Of a DNA stretch of 64,000 nt, positions 45,344 through 58,841 are shown piece after piece. The notes beneath the pieces were generated by a model. It worked only from the letters and a program-made list of their open reading frames with translations, was not told the DNA's origin and did not search any database. This DNA comes from Tetragonia tetragonoides (lineage: Eukaryota; Streptophyta; Magnoliopsida; Caryophyllales; Aizoaceae): positions 14,714,001-14,778,000 of the forward strand of contig CM076140.1 of assembly GCA_038025085.1 (NCBI GenBank). Reading direction: 5' to 3'. The number at the start of each line of letters is the position of its first letter. The stretch's first letter is position 1. Both the position numbers and the translations under genes were made by a program.

Positions 45344-47097
45344 GGAAGTGACCCAAGATATTGAAAATGGAAAGGAAAAATATAGCAATGTAATTTATAG
45401 CGCTTAACTTCTCTGATCTGATCTGCTAGTTGCACTTTGTGTCTCACAGATATTAATTGGTCATCCATTTTTCTCTACGGGTGCTCCATGTAGGTATTTA
45501 TTAGCGTGTCTGGTGTGAACTTGACCCACCGTGGAGCACAAACCGAGTACGTAAAGTTGTTTTTTGGTCTAGTTTTCTCACTTAGCCCCTAGTTTAAGGG
45601 AGAAAGTAGAGGGAGAAAATCAGCAAATTGCCCCATAGTAAGGTACGATGGTCATTTTGCCCAACAAAATTTCAACCAAAACGAAGAAACGTAGTTAATT
45701 AAAGATTTTACTAATAACGGATGGAACATGTATGTGACAGCAGTGTGGAACGAATTAATCATTAATGATGTACTCGTACTTCATTTATTGTTGTGTTTCA
45801 CATGTGGAATTCAAAATTCATTATGAACATTATTGATCTCGACTGATAAAAAATGTCCTATCATCAAAATCTTCAACAAGGGTCCAATGAATATCAGAAT
45901 ATGTACTAACATTTTAAGAAAGTAAGCAAAAAACACATTTAAGTAGTTCTTGTGTGTGGAAGCTATACTGTGTGGCCCCACACGTCAAGATTATTTGGTA
46001 AGGAGAACTTCAGTCAAGCTGAGCGTACGTAGGATTCGCAGCAATGGAGCTCATGAAGAGGTACTGGCTTGACGATTTACTATGATTTTTTAAAAAGAGC
46101 TTTTAAAAATGAATCTAACAATGTATTTTCAAATTGTGAATCTTTATACATATTCGTAAATTAATAGTCAATATTTTCGTAAATCAGCAATTAACTAATA
46201 AAATCATTAAATAATTCAAGGTGAAAATTTACATGTACCACGGATGATGTTAATGATTAAGTGATTTTTAATTAAGAAATTGGTGTACTAATTATAATGA
46301 ACAAAGTGTACAAAAAAGATCGAGGACGAGGAGTAGTCTTCTTCTGTAGTATTTAATTTTTACCACATATATTCAAGATAGTGATTACAATTACTCATTT
46401 ACTCCTAATGTTTAGGAGGAACTGAGCTAACTTGGGAGTATATAGTTTCCTATTGTCCTCATTTTCTATATACTTGACCATTATCTATATTTATATATAT
46501 ATGCTTTAGAGCTCGTCACTGTTATCGGGAGGCAAATCGTGCTGCGGATTGTCTTGCAAACTGGGTGTTCAACAACAGGAAATAACCTCCATCGTCTTCC
46601 TTGCTCCTCCTGAAGAGCTGCAGACCATTCTCAATGAGGACCTGAGGGGTGTGGCTTTCCCTCGCTTAGTACCTCGTAGTAGTAGTAGCTAGTGCCCTGT
46701 TTTATTGTTTTGATTAGTAGCGGTAGCTGTTGTTTTATTTTGATTTACTTTCTGCTGAGGCTATCTGCCTTTCATTTCCACCAAAAAAGGAAAAAAGAGT
46801 AGGGATCTTTACAACAGGATCATTTCAAACTCTGTCTATGGTCCATCTAGGAAATGTTTTTATGTAGTCAAGGATATGAACATAAAAGAAATAACGGTGA
46901 AGTTCTTCCCCTCTATACAACCCTAAAGAGTACTAGCAAATGATTTTTACATCATGTAATCTCATTCTTGCCATGCTTTCGACAATCTTACGAGCAGAGT
47001 GTCTACACTTTTCTAATTTGACCAGAATTGATCGAAAGATCGACATGCTGCATTTATCAACCTTGTCAGGCCTGATGTCTGCAGCCTTTTTATTTCA
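45344..47097. other. Intergenic DNA with LINE 3' remnant
   Basis: Bases 46511-46588 encode, on the plus strand, ARHCYREANRAADCLANWVF and a stop soon after, the RNase H C-terminus of a LINE, followed by a 3'UTR-like stretch to about 46800 with an A-rich end. No other gene is recognised. The region is AT-rich. Confidence 0.55.
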
Positions 47098-48320
47098 TCA
47101 TGTTGTTCCGAATAAAAATTGTTCAGCATGATCATCAAAATTAAGTTGGGTAATATCGACTACTTTGTGCATGATAGGACTTGTAGGAGGAACATTGTCC
47201 TCCAACTGCTTGCCATGAGATGGCCAAGATGACTTTTGCCTCACTGTTTCCAGCTCCATTGCAACTTCTTTCATAATAGGTCTTTCGATTCCCGTTGATT
47301 TTAGACAATGCTTGGCAAGATTAGCAACTACAATGACCGCTTCTTTATCACTTCCTTGTAAAATCACAGGATCCAAAATCTCATCCAAATTACCCTCATA
47401 CATTGATGAAATGAAGTATAGAATCAAACTTCTTTCTTCTTCTGGCATTGTAACACGTCGAAGGGGTTGTTGTCCTGTCAGGAGCTCTACAAGAATCACC
47501 CCAAAGCTATATACGTCACTCTTTTCTGAATAGTGGCTAGAACGGAAGTACTCTGGATCAAGATAACCAAATGTGCCTTGTACACAAGTTGTCAAGTGTA
47601 TTTGATCCGCAGAAAATGCCTTTGATATCCCAAAATCTGAGACTTTAGCTTGAAACTTGTCATCCAAAAGTATGTTGGTAGACTTTATATCTCTATGGTA
47701 GATTGGAGTTGATGATGAAGAATGTAGATAAGCGATTGCATCAGCAGCTTCGGAAGCAATCCTAACTCGCATCTCCCATGTGAGTGAGAACTCGTTACAA
47801 GTGTTGTGGATATGTTGCATTAGAGTCCCATTGGAAATGAATTCATAGACTATAAGAGGTACTTGGATATCTAAGCAACAACCAAGCAGCTTTACTACAT
47901 TTCTATGGTTCACTTGTGACAAAAGTATTACCTCATTAATGAATTGCCACCACTGTTTATCATCAAACGATTTCGACTTCTTCACTGCAATAACTTGCCC
48001 ATTTGTTAACATTCCTTTATAAACAGTTCCCTGCCCTCCTTGACCAACTACTCGATCTTCATCGAAATTGTTGGTAGCTTTCTTTAGCTCATTTACTGTG
48101 AAGAGTTTTGTCATCTCAACCACCTCTTTTTCACTTGAAGCTTGCTCCAGTATGTCCTTGAAGTATTTTGCTCTAAGCCTTACCTCCTTCCTTCGCTCTT
48201 TTGTTACGTACCACCAGCATGACCAACGGCAACAGCATGATACAAGAATTGTGCACAAAACTGCATTTCTCAAAATTGTTGAAAATAGATTAACACTCAG
48301 TCTATCATATAAGGATATAG
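47098..48320 (-). CDS. WAK-like transmembrane and kinase exon, copy C
   Basis: Complete exon encoding a transmembrane segment (LFSTILRNAVLCTILVSCCC), a basic juxtamembrane stretch (KERRKEVRLRAK) and an intact serine/threonine kinase: glycine loop GQGGQGTV, catalytic Lys in VIAVKKS, HRD in IYHRDIKSTNILLDD, DFG in VSDFGISK and activation segment end GTFGYLDPEYF. The HRD and DFG motifs classify it as an RD receptor kinase of the wall-associated type, which senses pectin fragments at the plasma membrane. The frame remains open upstream to 48513 but the part above about 48320 has no similarity to copy A and is probably intron. The matching ectodomain exon lies at 52880-53685, beyond a CACTA element, and is frameshifted, so the whole gene is probably not functional as a receptor. 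No EGF exon was found. Confidence 0.75.
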
Positions 48321-49001
48321 ATATAACTGATTGAGGAATTGTCTCATATATATGGAGGTATGGGACAACAGAAAAGTTAAATAAGAAATGTTGTGATGTG
48401 AGTTCATTTGCTCTTAAACTAATTGTTGATGGAGACTTTGGAGACAAGTACACCCAGCTTAGATATTGGGGGTTTCGTTTCTGTGATTTCAGTTCACCTA
48501 AATGTAGCCCCAATGTGCAGTTTCTTTTGAGTTTCTAAGCCAATTTTAGCACTATTATCTTTTCTTCAAGAATGTATTGACTAGACAAGTTTTTGGTGGA
48601 AATCCAAAGCTTTCATTAAAGCTTTTGGAAGCCTTTGATCAGGTTGTTCAGCTCGAATAGCTATCTTTTTTCTTAAAATACTTGCTTTACAAGAACGGTT
48701 AACACCTTCTTTGTTCGACAGCAAATGTTTAGACTTTTTACTCAAAAAAGACAACTTCTCCATCCCCAAGTCATGAGGAAAGAGTTTATATCTTTTATTT
48801 CCTTTTAGCTTAACGAAGGCAATTGTGAAGATATTTTCTTTTAAGCTAACATTTCTAGTGATTTTTTGGCTGCAACATATGAATGCTAATTGCTAAGTGA
48901 AACAAGGTGGTGAAGAATGAGAAGTTGCTGTTGTTGTGGTTGCTGATTGATAGTTTGGATAAGTTTTATAGACGGTTTTTAAATTGTTGTTTGCTTTTTC
49001 T

Positions 49002-52000
49002 CACTACAAGAAAAATGGGCTTAGACAACGCCCTAAATGTGTCGCTCAATGTAGAAAAAGCGTTGGCAAAGACTTTAGCCAACACTTTTCCTACCGTTGA
49101 GTTTGATAGGCGTTGGGATAGGTCTATGCCAACGCTTTTTTAGGCTATGCCAACACTTTCTATAAGTGTCGCAAGAGAGTAACAAAGCCAACACTTTTAC
49201 CTAAAATTTAAGCCAACACTTTTGATTACCTTTGCCAATACTTCTTCAATATCCCAAGCCAAAGTTAAGGCCACAGTTTTTTCTCTGTGACAACACTAAT
49301 GGCACATTTGTACATATATGTGCCTTAATAATATATTGATATAATGTACTAATGGCACATGTGAAGTCTTTAAAGTTTACAATTAAACACATTATATTGC
49401 TAAAATATAATCTCAAATTCATATTATTAAAATATAATCTTCAGTACATAAAAATTACAAGGGAATCCCTACAAATGTAAAGTCATAAAGACAGTTCATG
49501 CGGGAGCTTTCATAAGAAGAGAAAAAAAAAGTTTCTTGCTTCATGATGTTCTTTTTGCAGCGTACATTCTCAATCTCACTCTCACCATTTCTCCTATGCT
49601 GATGGAAAAAAATTAATCACCATCAATCAGCTCCTGTAAATAAAATGTAAGACAAAGTACCTGTCAAAAATAAATAAAAAATGAAGGGAAAACATGAAAG
49701 AATTAGGTAGAAATAGATGAACTACCCGAGCAGTAGCCCCTCGAGAATGTTGGAAGAAAAACTTGGCAAGTTCCATTATTGACCTTTATCACATGAACTG
49801 ATCCTGTATCTCTTGCATCCAGGTTGGTAGCTCACAATGCATGATTTCCTCGCGCTTGACACTTGACTTGAGTTAACCTTATATTGCTAAAGATCTTATC
49901 ATAAATAAATATAGGAAGAGGTTCCATACTCCAGAGTAAATTCAGATACTTAAGTGAATTAAGTTTGGTTGTATCCGCTGAGCCAGTCAATACAAAAATA
50001 TGTAAGAAGCAAAGGATCTGATTTTCCCATCTTCATTAGTGAATCACAATCACACAGTTAAGATTGAATGTCAATGAAAGAATCTAAAGACAAAAGATAT
50101 AGAAGATTCACATTGCGCAAGAAAAAATAAATTAGCAACATTATGTGAAGATGCATCATAACAAACCTCCTGGGATTCCATGTTAAGATGAACAAGAGCT
50201 ACTGCTGTATTTGCCTCCTGCCTTAAGAATCTTATCATACATGAACTTGATCCTTTCAGATCAAGTTTGTATAGTCTTTTGGTTTTGCAAACTCTCCTAT
50301 CACCTGATTTCACCATTTCTGGAAAAAATAAAGAAATAATTTAGGATTAGTGTTAAGGGTTAACAAGAAGATACATGATTCAATAGCATACTGGTACAAA
50401 TTCCAAGTCTCAGGACATCAATTCTTTCAATTCTCTCCACAGGTCAGGTCAAAAGACATAGAAATGCAATTATACTATGAGCAACTACACACTTGAACCA
50501 ATTCACTAACACATTTCAGACCTCCTGGCCCAATCATGAAGCAGCAAAGAGAGAACCAACAATAACCTGCAGTAGAACTCTGCCAACATCAAATTTCAGT
50601 TTTAGAACAATGTGTTCAAGCTTTTCAACAGCTACTCTTATGGTAGGCAAAATTTACTTTAGGGAGGTCACCCCATTTTTGTTTTAAAAGCTCAGTCTTG
50701 CAATCCATGCTATATAACATCGTCAGTCTGCCAAACAAACATACATCAAGATCATTACGACATGGATGCAGCCTTGCAGGACAACCAAATACGAGAATCA
50801 AGACACAATGTAAAAGTTGGTCATAATTCAATATCATACCTCATCACATATGTACTCACCATACCTAGAACACATAATACAGACTCATCACTCTCCAAGA
50901 AGGGGAAAACGTTGCTCAGTTTGAGTTTTAACTCGATCAACTTGTTCTATGAGATCTAAAATTTAAGTAGCCAAATTATGTTAGCAGGCAGTGTTATACA
51001 CTACAAACCATAAATCTCATCAAACAAATAAAGGCATAAAACATAGCATAAAGTTCTGATGTGTATAGCAAGAACATGATTAATATGACCTTCACTTCAC
51101 TTTTGTCGCCTAGATACACAAACGGGTACATGGATACCATACGAAACAGAAAAAGGGGAACACTAATTTCTAAATGGGTTATGACAAAAATGAGAAGGAA
51201 TGGCCATAAAAAACAGTGAAGGAGCTCAGTGAATGACCATAACAAAATGACAGTATAGTTTCATCAATTTTAGAAAATCTGGAAAATTTGCACAATAAAA
51301 CTCATACAGAAGTGTATTTTCTCAAACAGAAGACAATGGTCAACCAAGTTTCATGATTACGGGAAAAAAAAAAGCAACAGCAAACAACATGAGAATTAAC
51401 TGTCGAAATATAGCAATAAGTTAAATGAGCAGCCAATTACAAAACAATTAATAAGAACAAAGGATCACTCAATTCAGAATTGAAAAGAAACAAATATAAT
51501 CAGAAATCTAATATCTCAATCGAATGTTAAAACATAAAACCCTAGATTTAAATTGGAAACACACACCTTGGTTGCAAGCTGCTTCTTAGGAGCCCTTCCA
51601 CCAGTAAAACCCTAATTTCTTTTCAAATTCAACAAAAAAGAACTTCAAATCAACAACTAATAAATAGAGTGAGGAGAGAATCGATGACATTCTAAATAGG
51701 CGAAATTTGCGAGCTGACACAAATTCACGCAATGCAGAAATTCGAGGAGAGGGAGGAGAATCAAGATATGGAAGAACCATGAAATTTATACTCATAGGCT
51801 TGCAGATCGAAATCATTCGCAGTTATCTGCAATTGCGAGAGAGAGACAGAATCTGGGTGAGAGCAATTTGGGCGAGAATTTTGGGTGAGAGCATTTTAGG
51901 TGAGAATTTTGGGCGAGAACAATTACAGAGAGATCAATTAGGACTGCAACTGTGATTCATCAGAGTGAGATTTTGTGATTTGCGAGTGAGAGAGTCTGAT

Positions 52001-52316
52001 GAAGATCAAAACTAGAGCTAAACAGATTGATGGTGAGGTTTTGTGTTATGAGTTGCGAAGTGCAAATGTTGAAGGAAAATACTCGGTTTATTGAAATTAA
52101 AAGGCAACAGTTTAATTCTGTTGAAAGTGTTGGCTTATAGCCCTATTTTTTCATTTTTAATTAAAATATTGACAAAATATATCTAAGACAACACTTTCAA
52201 AATAAGTGTTGGCATACATCTATATTTAGACCAACGCTTTGGCACAGCTCATTTGTAGCAACATTTTCAAAAGCGTTGTCAGAAATTTGTTGGCTTAGGC
52301 CTCTTTTCTTGTAGTG
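49002..52316. mobile_element. CACTA (En/Spm) transposon, non-autonomous, 3.3 kb
   Basis: Begins CACTACAAGAAAA and ends TTTTCTTGTAGTG (13-base perfect termini) with a 3-bp TCT duplication (48999-49001 and 52317-52319). Subterminal repeats of the type gccaacactttt / aaagcgttggc are dense at both ends (49020-49270 and 52120-52290). No TNPD/TNPA-type frame survives. It sits in the intron between the ectodomain and kinase exons of WAK-like copy C. Confidence 0.93.
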
Positions 52317-52879
52317 TCTTTGAAATTGTTCGCCACCATTGTTGGGATGTTTGTTGACTATGATGAAACTAATAGGTTTTCCTGACGGTAATGATGTCAG
52401 AATTAATGATACCGGTTCTTGCCGTGACATGGTTCCTTAACAGAATTGATCGAAGATCGATAACATGTTCTTCAATGGGAAACTGGCTTACTAGGTAGTT
52501 GTTTTGTTATTTCGTTCTAAGTCTGACTCATGGCCAATTATGATCGGCTTTCTTGCCTTAAAAATAAATTAAATAGTGCAACCAAATAAATAAATCAATA
52601 AGCTTAATTTTTACCTGGAAATACATATGCGAAGAAGATCTTAACGGCTGGTCAAAACACACACAAAAGAAAAACTTATGTTAGCAGTATGTACGGCAGT
52701 ATGTACGGCAGTATGAAAAAATGGGTTTGCTTTGATTTACATAGTATGCATGATTTTAAGTATTCATGGTGAGTTGTTATCTACTGGTTCAACCTCATGT
52801 AATTCCTAGGAACATCAAAGATATGGGCTATCATATAAGTGTTGGAACCAACTATGTTATATTCCTTATTGATATATCA

Positions 52880-53685
52880 TCGCATGAATTGTAGATTGAG
52901 AAGTAATAACGTACCCATGCTTCTCTTGTGCTTCTGTGCAGGATACCAGTCAAGTACAATGGGAACAACCAAGGAATGAGGAACCACCGAAGCTACGGTA
53001 GCATTTGAATTCAGAAAATCTACACTCGACACGAAAGCATACCTACAACTTCCTTTGCTCGCACTGATCACCCCTATACTGAATCTCTTCACGCCTTGAT
53101 TCAAATCTGATTTGCAGCAATAGTACCCATTGCATCTGTCTACAGATTTTCCAGCAACCCGATCACAAGTCGAGGAGCAGCCTCCAACTTTTCCTCCAGT
53201 GTAGTTGTATAGCCAAGTGATTCCATCACAACCAACGGAGGCAAAAACATTACTGGTTTGGCTGAAGAAGAAAGGAGAGTCAGTCTTAAGTCTACGCTAC
53301 TCCACCAAACTTCATTTGGTGTCGTATTATTATTATTACTACTACTACTACTACTACGACTACTGTTATCAGCACACGCCTTAACTATCGGGGAGTTTAC
53401 GATAATTGAACCGAACGGGCTACACAAGTTGGGTGTTTCAAGTAACTCTAAGTTGAAATTGGTAAGAATTGGCTTTGGTTTTGTTGATGACGATGTGTTA
53501 CAAGTAATTGCGAAATATTCGTCCTTTGAGCATTTAGGACCAATCCCAAATGGATACTTGATTATCACATCACCACAATGGTTTGGACAATCTTTGTTCT
53601 TCCCATGAGCATCCACAAAAGGCGATGCTTGTTTAAGCACTAAGAGTGCCATCAACACAACGGGAAAGTAAGAAAAGTGTTTCAT
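52880..53685 (-). pseudogene. WAK-like ectodomain exon, copy C (frameshifted)
   Basis: The ATG at 53683-53685 starts a signal peptide (MKHFSYFPVVLMALLVLKQA) followed by a GUB_WAK domain (CPNHCGDVIIKYPFGIGPKC). Relative to copy A a 2-base insertion near 53281-53286 (aagactgac against gagcgac) breaks the frame after NEVWWSSVDL. The downstream frame then continues without stop through VFASVGCDG, CNGYYCCKSDL, KRFSIGVISASKGSCRYAFV and VVPIVLDWYPAQKHKRS to a probable donor near 52910. Together with the kinase exon at 47098-48320 this is one gene of which a single small indel is the only clear lesion, so it is the least decayed of the three copies. Confidence 0.8.
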
Positions 53686-54149
53686 GGAATCAAATGACCA
53701 GATTTCAAAAATGGGGAGAAAAAACTGTAACTGACCAAATATTATTAGTTGCACTTCTCAAAATATACAAAGAAAAAAAATGGGAAAAATAGGAATCGTC
53801 AACAACGGAGTACTACTTAAATTGTCAATTGTCATCCGTCTCTTTCTAGCTTGTGTTCCCCCGTGTACCTCAACAAAAATCATGCTCATGAACTCATTAA
53901 GACCACGAATGAAGTAGGCAATCCCAACTTAAATTGTAAAAGTCTTAAACCCCGATATTAATATTTTTCAAAAGAAGAGAGAAGTTGACATCATATGCTT
54001 CCACTAACTTTCCTTTATCAACCCCTCTCAAAAAAAAAAATTCCTTTATCAACGTGTGATAAATATCATAAATGAGTCTATAAACAAGTGAGCACATATA
54101 TACCGGTGGTCGTATGATTTCTTCAGCAGAGTGAAGGGTCTAATAATGT

Positions 54150-54289
54150 TTACAACGGATTGATATGTGAATGCCGCAATCTTATGGCGACGGGGATAGA
54201 CTTTTCGACCAAACATATATACCGGGAAGCTAATAGGTGTGCCGACAAGCTCTAGCTTTGATCAGCTATCCTTTGGGCGATGATGCAAG
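54150..54289 (+). mobile_element. LINE RNase H remnant
   Basis: A short plus-strand stretch encodes HIYREANRCADKL followed by a stop, the RNase H signature of plant LINEs. It is cut by the left end of the CACTA element at 54290; the continuation after 58841 (to about 58930, ending in an A-rich run) may be its 3' end. Confidence 0.6.
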
Positions 54290-57200
54290 CACTACTACAA
54301 AATGAGCCTAAGGCGACACTCATAAAGTGTTGTATTAGGCTTTCAAAATGTTGCATTATTGCTAGTACGACACTTTTTGAAGTGCCACCTTAGGTAACGT
54401 TGCCTTAGGTATATAGCAACACTTCTATTAGAATATGCAACACTTTAAAAAAGTGTTGCCTGTATTTATCAAGTGCAACACTTTTGAGTGCAACACTTTT
54501 TGCACTCAAATACAACACTTTTTCGTTTACTTCTACCAAATTTTAACAACACTTTTATCTGTCAAGTGCAACACTTAATGTGTTTTTCAGCATATAAGTG
54601 CAACACTTTCTAACTCCTAATACAACACTTTATTGTTATTTCAATTACAGAAAGGCAACGTTTGATAAGCTCATTAGCAGCACTTGCAGGTTCCATGCCA
54701 TACCCCTGTTTTCATATCAATCAATTTTTTCTAAAAGACAGATACACCAATACTTCCTTCCATTGCAATAATGACATATCATAGATAGTATAATCTGGTA
54801 CTCTTACACATTTGTCCAATAATAAAACTACCTTAATTTAAAACGCCTACTGTCATCGCAAAATGCTGTCAATAATTACAATCCTACAAATTAAAGTTAC
54901 TAAAAATCCTGCTCCAAAAGTATGTTCTTCCATTCGATATATACGACCTTTTCTTCCGATCACTTTTGCAAATCTCCACTAGCCGCCATACTCCCCAAAA
55001 AAAGGTAGCCTAAGCCATTTAAAAACAACAAAGAATATAGTTAGTCCCTTTTTTAATCATGAAGTAATAGAATAAGTCATCATATATCAAACATGCAATT
55101 ATGTATACGGGAATAAAATCCAAGTTTTAAGTTAGGCTTGTATAGATAACTTCTTATACTTCTAGTATGAAAAGAAGTTAGGCCTACAGATTGCAGACAT
55201 GTTTTATATTTCTCCCACATCGTGTGGACATTTTATAAGTCAAGTTCATAAATAATCATTATCCATGGAACTGGCAACACAACCATAACCTTTCACAAGC
55301 AGTTCCAACCAGCACACAATTTGTATGATAGCTACAAAGTAAATAAATGATACCCCCAATGAAGTGATGCCAATTGCTTATGTCCAATATAGTAAATAAA
55401 GGTAAGAGCAATACATACCTTGTACCAAAATATAGAAGGTGAAACGAGCTCATGTTAAAAACTCTCGAGCAACTTGGGGTGGTAGTTTTTCTATAATCTT
55501 CCGCACTGCATCTTCAACTATCTTATCTCGCTGATTGTCAATTTCATTTCGCATTGCTTCTAGCTCAGCCAACTTCCTTACATGATCTTCTGCTAACTCA
55601 GCCCTTTTCTTTTCATGATCTGCTTCAAAAACACCCAATTTTGAGGGGACCAAATATTAATCTATAATTAACAAATCCTATAACCCAAATCCATGAATAA
55701 ACAATAACCCTGCATCATCCTCGCTGTAAGAGCCTAAATGATGGTATACTCAACCAACATTCACAAAATTCAGAAACCAGAAGAAAACTAAAGTACCCAA
55801 AAGAGCACACTTTTACAAAAAGCTACTGGTGAAGGGGATAAAAAAAAACTAAAACTTGATTATACTAATCAAATCCCAGCATACAAACATACTAAAATAA
55901 GTATACAAAACAAGTATTTGACTTCAATTTAAAGAATTCAAATAGTAGTAGAACACAACGTTAATCTACCCAAAGAATTTCAAGGCCCGCGTCCAAATCA
56001 TTTTATTGTCCGCCTTTTCCAATTTCAATTTTGTTGTGTGTCCGCCTTTTTAACAAACCAATCAATGTGTTGGCAGCATTAAGGTAAGTTCCAAAAATGC
56101 TGATAAAAAATCCTAACCAACCAATTGTACATTTCAGATTTTGCCAAGCACAGATATTTGAAACAAAGGAAGAATTCAAAGAAAAATAATCCCTGAACCT
56201 TTGAATTAGAGCAACTCTACTACTGATACACACGTCTTTGAAACAAACAAAGAATTCTGAAAAACACCTGAACCTTTGAATTAGGCAACTCTATTGATGC
56301 ACACATCTTTGAAAGAAACAAAGGATTCTAAAAGATACATAGAAAACTCATGAATCGCTGAACCAACAGAGGGTGTAACCAAGAGATCGAGGTACTATGT
56401 CTCAAGTCAGAAAAAGGAAAAAACTAAAGAAAAGAAAGAAAAAAAAAACAAACAAACTGAATATTAATCCATCCCCAAACTCTTTGCCCTGAACAATTTG
56501 CACCAATCTTAATCCATTAATCATCTGCACTATTAACCCCAAAAAAAGATCAAAAAACAGAAGCTCTATTTCGATCAGATACGAGTCATTTTCTCAGAAA
56601 CTACAACAACAAAGTATAATCTAGAGCAAACACATGACTATGTTCACAGAAGTAGAAAGAAGAACAAAACAAAGAAATCAAAACAGAAAGGAGATAGAGG
56701 AGCACAAGAAACCTGTAGCGAAGGGTGCGGAACTCAGACGTGTATTCAACAATTCATAAACCTTCAAGTGAAACTGTGTTGAACAGATGAAATGCGAGAT
56801 TAGTTACCAAATTCTTACAAATTTTGATTTCTTGGCTCTCTATCTTCCTCCGTTCCTAAACAAGCTTAACCAAAATCAAACATTAATAACAGATTATTAG
56901 GCTGTAAACAACAAGGAAAACAGCAATAAAAAAGTATGAGAATCCACCTTTTTGTTCAATCCTTCTGGCCATACTTGAAAAAAAAGGAAACAAATTCAAA
57001 GAAACGCAGTTAGCTAATACCTAATAGCAAGAACTAGAAACAAACTGAAACATTAACAAATTTCGCACACCCTAAATTGGATATGCTAAAATCATATCTG
57101 AGAAACAAAACATGATTTGAACTCAACATTTAAAGCCCAGATACGAAAGCACAAATTCGAATAACCCACTCGTTCACTTCACAACAGTAAAAATCCAAAT

Positions 57201-58838
57201 GAAAGGGTATAACACAGCATATAGCAAGACCACACAGCTTAACAGACCAGCAAAGAATAGAGTAGGGTGCAAGTATTAAAGTATCAGTATAGGATCCCAG
57301 GAAGAGTTAGAAGGGTCTCAGTGGCAGGAATGCTGATGCAAGGCAGAAAAGGAATAAAAGAGTATGCAGAAGAGGTGAAAAGCTAGGAAAAGTTGTAGGA
57401 ATTAGGAATCAACAGCAGGTGCAGCAGAGATTTCAGAAGGGAATTAGTAGCAGAATGCAGAAGATAGGCTGTAACCAGATTGCAGAATCCAGCAGGTGGC
57501 AGAACCTAGGCTATGAACCAGGCAGCAGGTTCTAGCAGGCAACAGGGACCAGCAGAATGCACAGGAAATCAGAAGGTGTTGAAGCAAGAAAAAAGGAGGA
57601 ATGAATCAGCTTCTGGAAGATATGTTGCAGAAACTAAAGCAATCCCTAACACTATTCAATCCAAAATCTCGAAACATTACCACAGACAATAAATAATTTA
57701 AATTAAAACAACAACAAAATATTTAATCAAGGGGAAAGAGAGAGATTAGGGTTTGAGCGGTTGACCTCACAATCGGCTAACAAATGACTTACGAAAAAAA
57801 GAAATGAACCAATTACAATATAGATAAGTTTTGTAAATCTGAAATTACAATCAAATCACTAAAATTCATTCATCCTTGAGTCAACTGAAACCAGAAACCA
57901 CGAATTCTAATGCGATTTTGAGAAGAAAAAAAGGGAAAACGAAAGGCAAAGAAACAAATAACATGAATGGCGAGAACGAACCTGCGAGAACAAGTTACCA
58001 CCAAATTCATCATCGGGGAAGTCGATTAAGGGTTTTTGGTTAGGGTTAGGGTTTGGGTTTTGGTGTTCAATTTAGGTAATTTTTCTAGGGTTTTTTTGGA
58101 AGATTGAGATTTTGGGGAAAGGTTTAGGTTTTAAGATTGTTGTGGCGAGTTTCTGACAGAGAACTTCGTCTCATGGGTGAACGAAGGATTTGCAGTTCTC
58201 CATGGATGCAGGTTAGAGGGAGGGTGGAGGGAGGAGAGCTGGAGAGATCGTGTTATGTTTTCATTCTTTTGTTTTTCTTTGCTTTTCTAGCTTTTTTCTT
58301 ATTTTTCTAAGCCTAATAGCACTACCCGTCATAAAACGAGAAACTGGGCCACGCGAGATTAGGGCCGCTCAAGATTAATGAAACAAGAGAGAGACAGAGA
58401 GACAGATCGAGAGATAGAGAGAGAGGACTTGATGCGGCGGTTAGCTGATAAAGAGGACAAAGGCGCTTAATGAAAATTTCAAGTCGCCCGTCCAATGTTT
58501 TTATTGTCCGCCTTTTCCAATTTTAATTTTTTTGGGTGTCCGCCTTTTTCAATTCATCAACACCCATTTGCAATACTTTACAAAGTGTTGCATTTTCATA
58601 TTGAAAATACAACACTTTAAAATAAGTGTTGTTTATTGAATGTGATAAAAGCAACGTTTCTTAAAAGTGTTGTACTTCTTTATAATAAATGCAGCACTTA
58701 ACAAAAAACGTTGGTTTAGAGCTTTAGATGCGACATTTATTTTAAAAGTGTTGCTTTCTACCTTATCCTATCTAAAAAGCAACAAACTCTAAAAGTGTTG
58801 CTCACAAAATGTTGCATTAGACTCATTTTGTAGTAGTG
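54290..58838. mobile_element. CACTA (En/Spm) transposon, non-autonomous, 4.5 kb
   Basis: Begins CACTACTACAAAATGAG and ends with its exact complement CTCATTTTGTAGTAGTG, flanked by a 3-bp AAG duplication (54287-54289 and 58839-58841). Subterminal repeats of aagtgttgc / gcaacactt fill 54310-54660 and 58560-58815. Most transposase sequence is missing. A 34-base telomere-like/telo-box stretch (ggttagggttagggtttggg) lies at 58040-58059. Perfect ends suggest a recent insertion. Confidence 0.93.
55450..55653 (-). CDS. Coiled-coil fragment within the CACTA element
   Basis: A 67-residue minus-strand frame rich in Glu, Lys and Arg (KKRAELAEDHVRKLAELEAM, then DKIVEDAVRKIIEKL) is predicted to be coiled coil. 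A C-terminal coiled-coil segment of this kind is common in plant CACTA-encoded proteins, and the position fits, but similarity is only compositional. An acceptor-like cttttcttttcatgatctgc region at its upstream end suggests it is the last exon of a deleted gene. Confidence 0.4.
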   Translation of the reverse strand: MVPSKLGVFEADHEKKRAELAEDHVRKLAELEAMRNEIDNQRDKIVEDAVRKIIEKLPPQVAREFLT

Positions 58839-58841
58839 AAG

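Noticed and set aside
58030..58065. Interstitial telomere repeat
   Set aside because: Only a few irregular GGTTAGG/GGGTTT units; a telo-box-like motif inside the CACTA element is the simpler reading.
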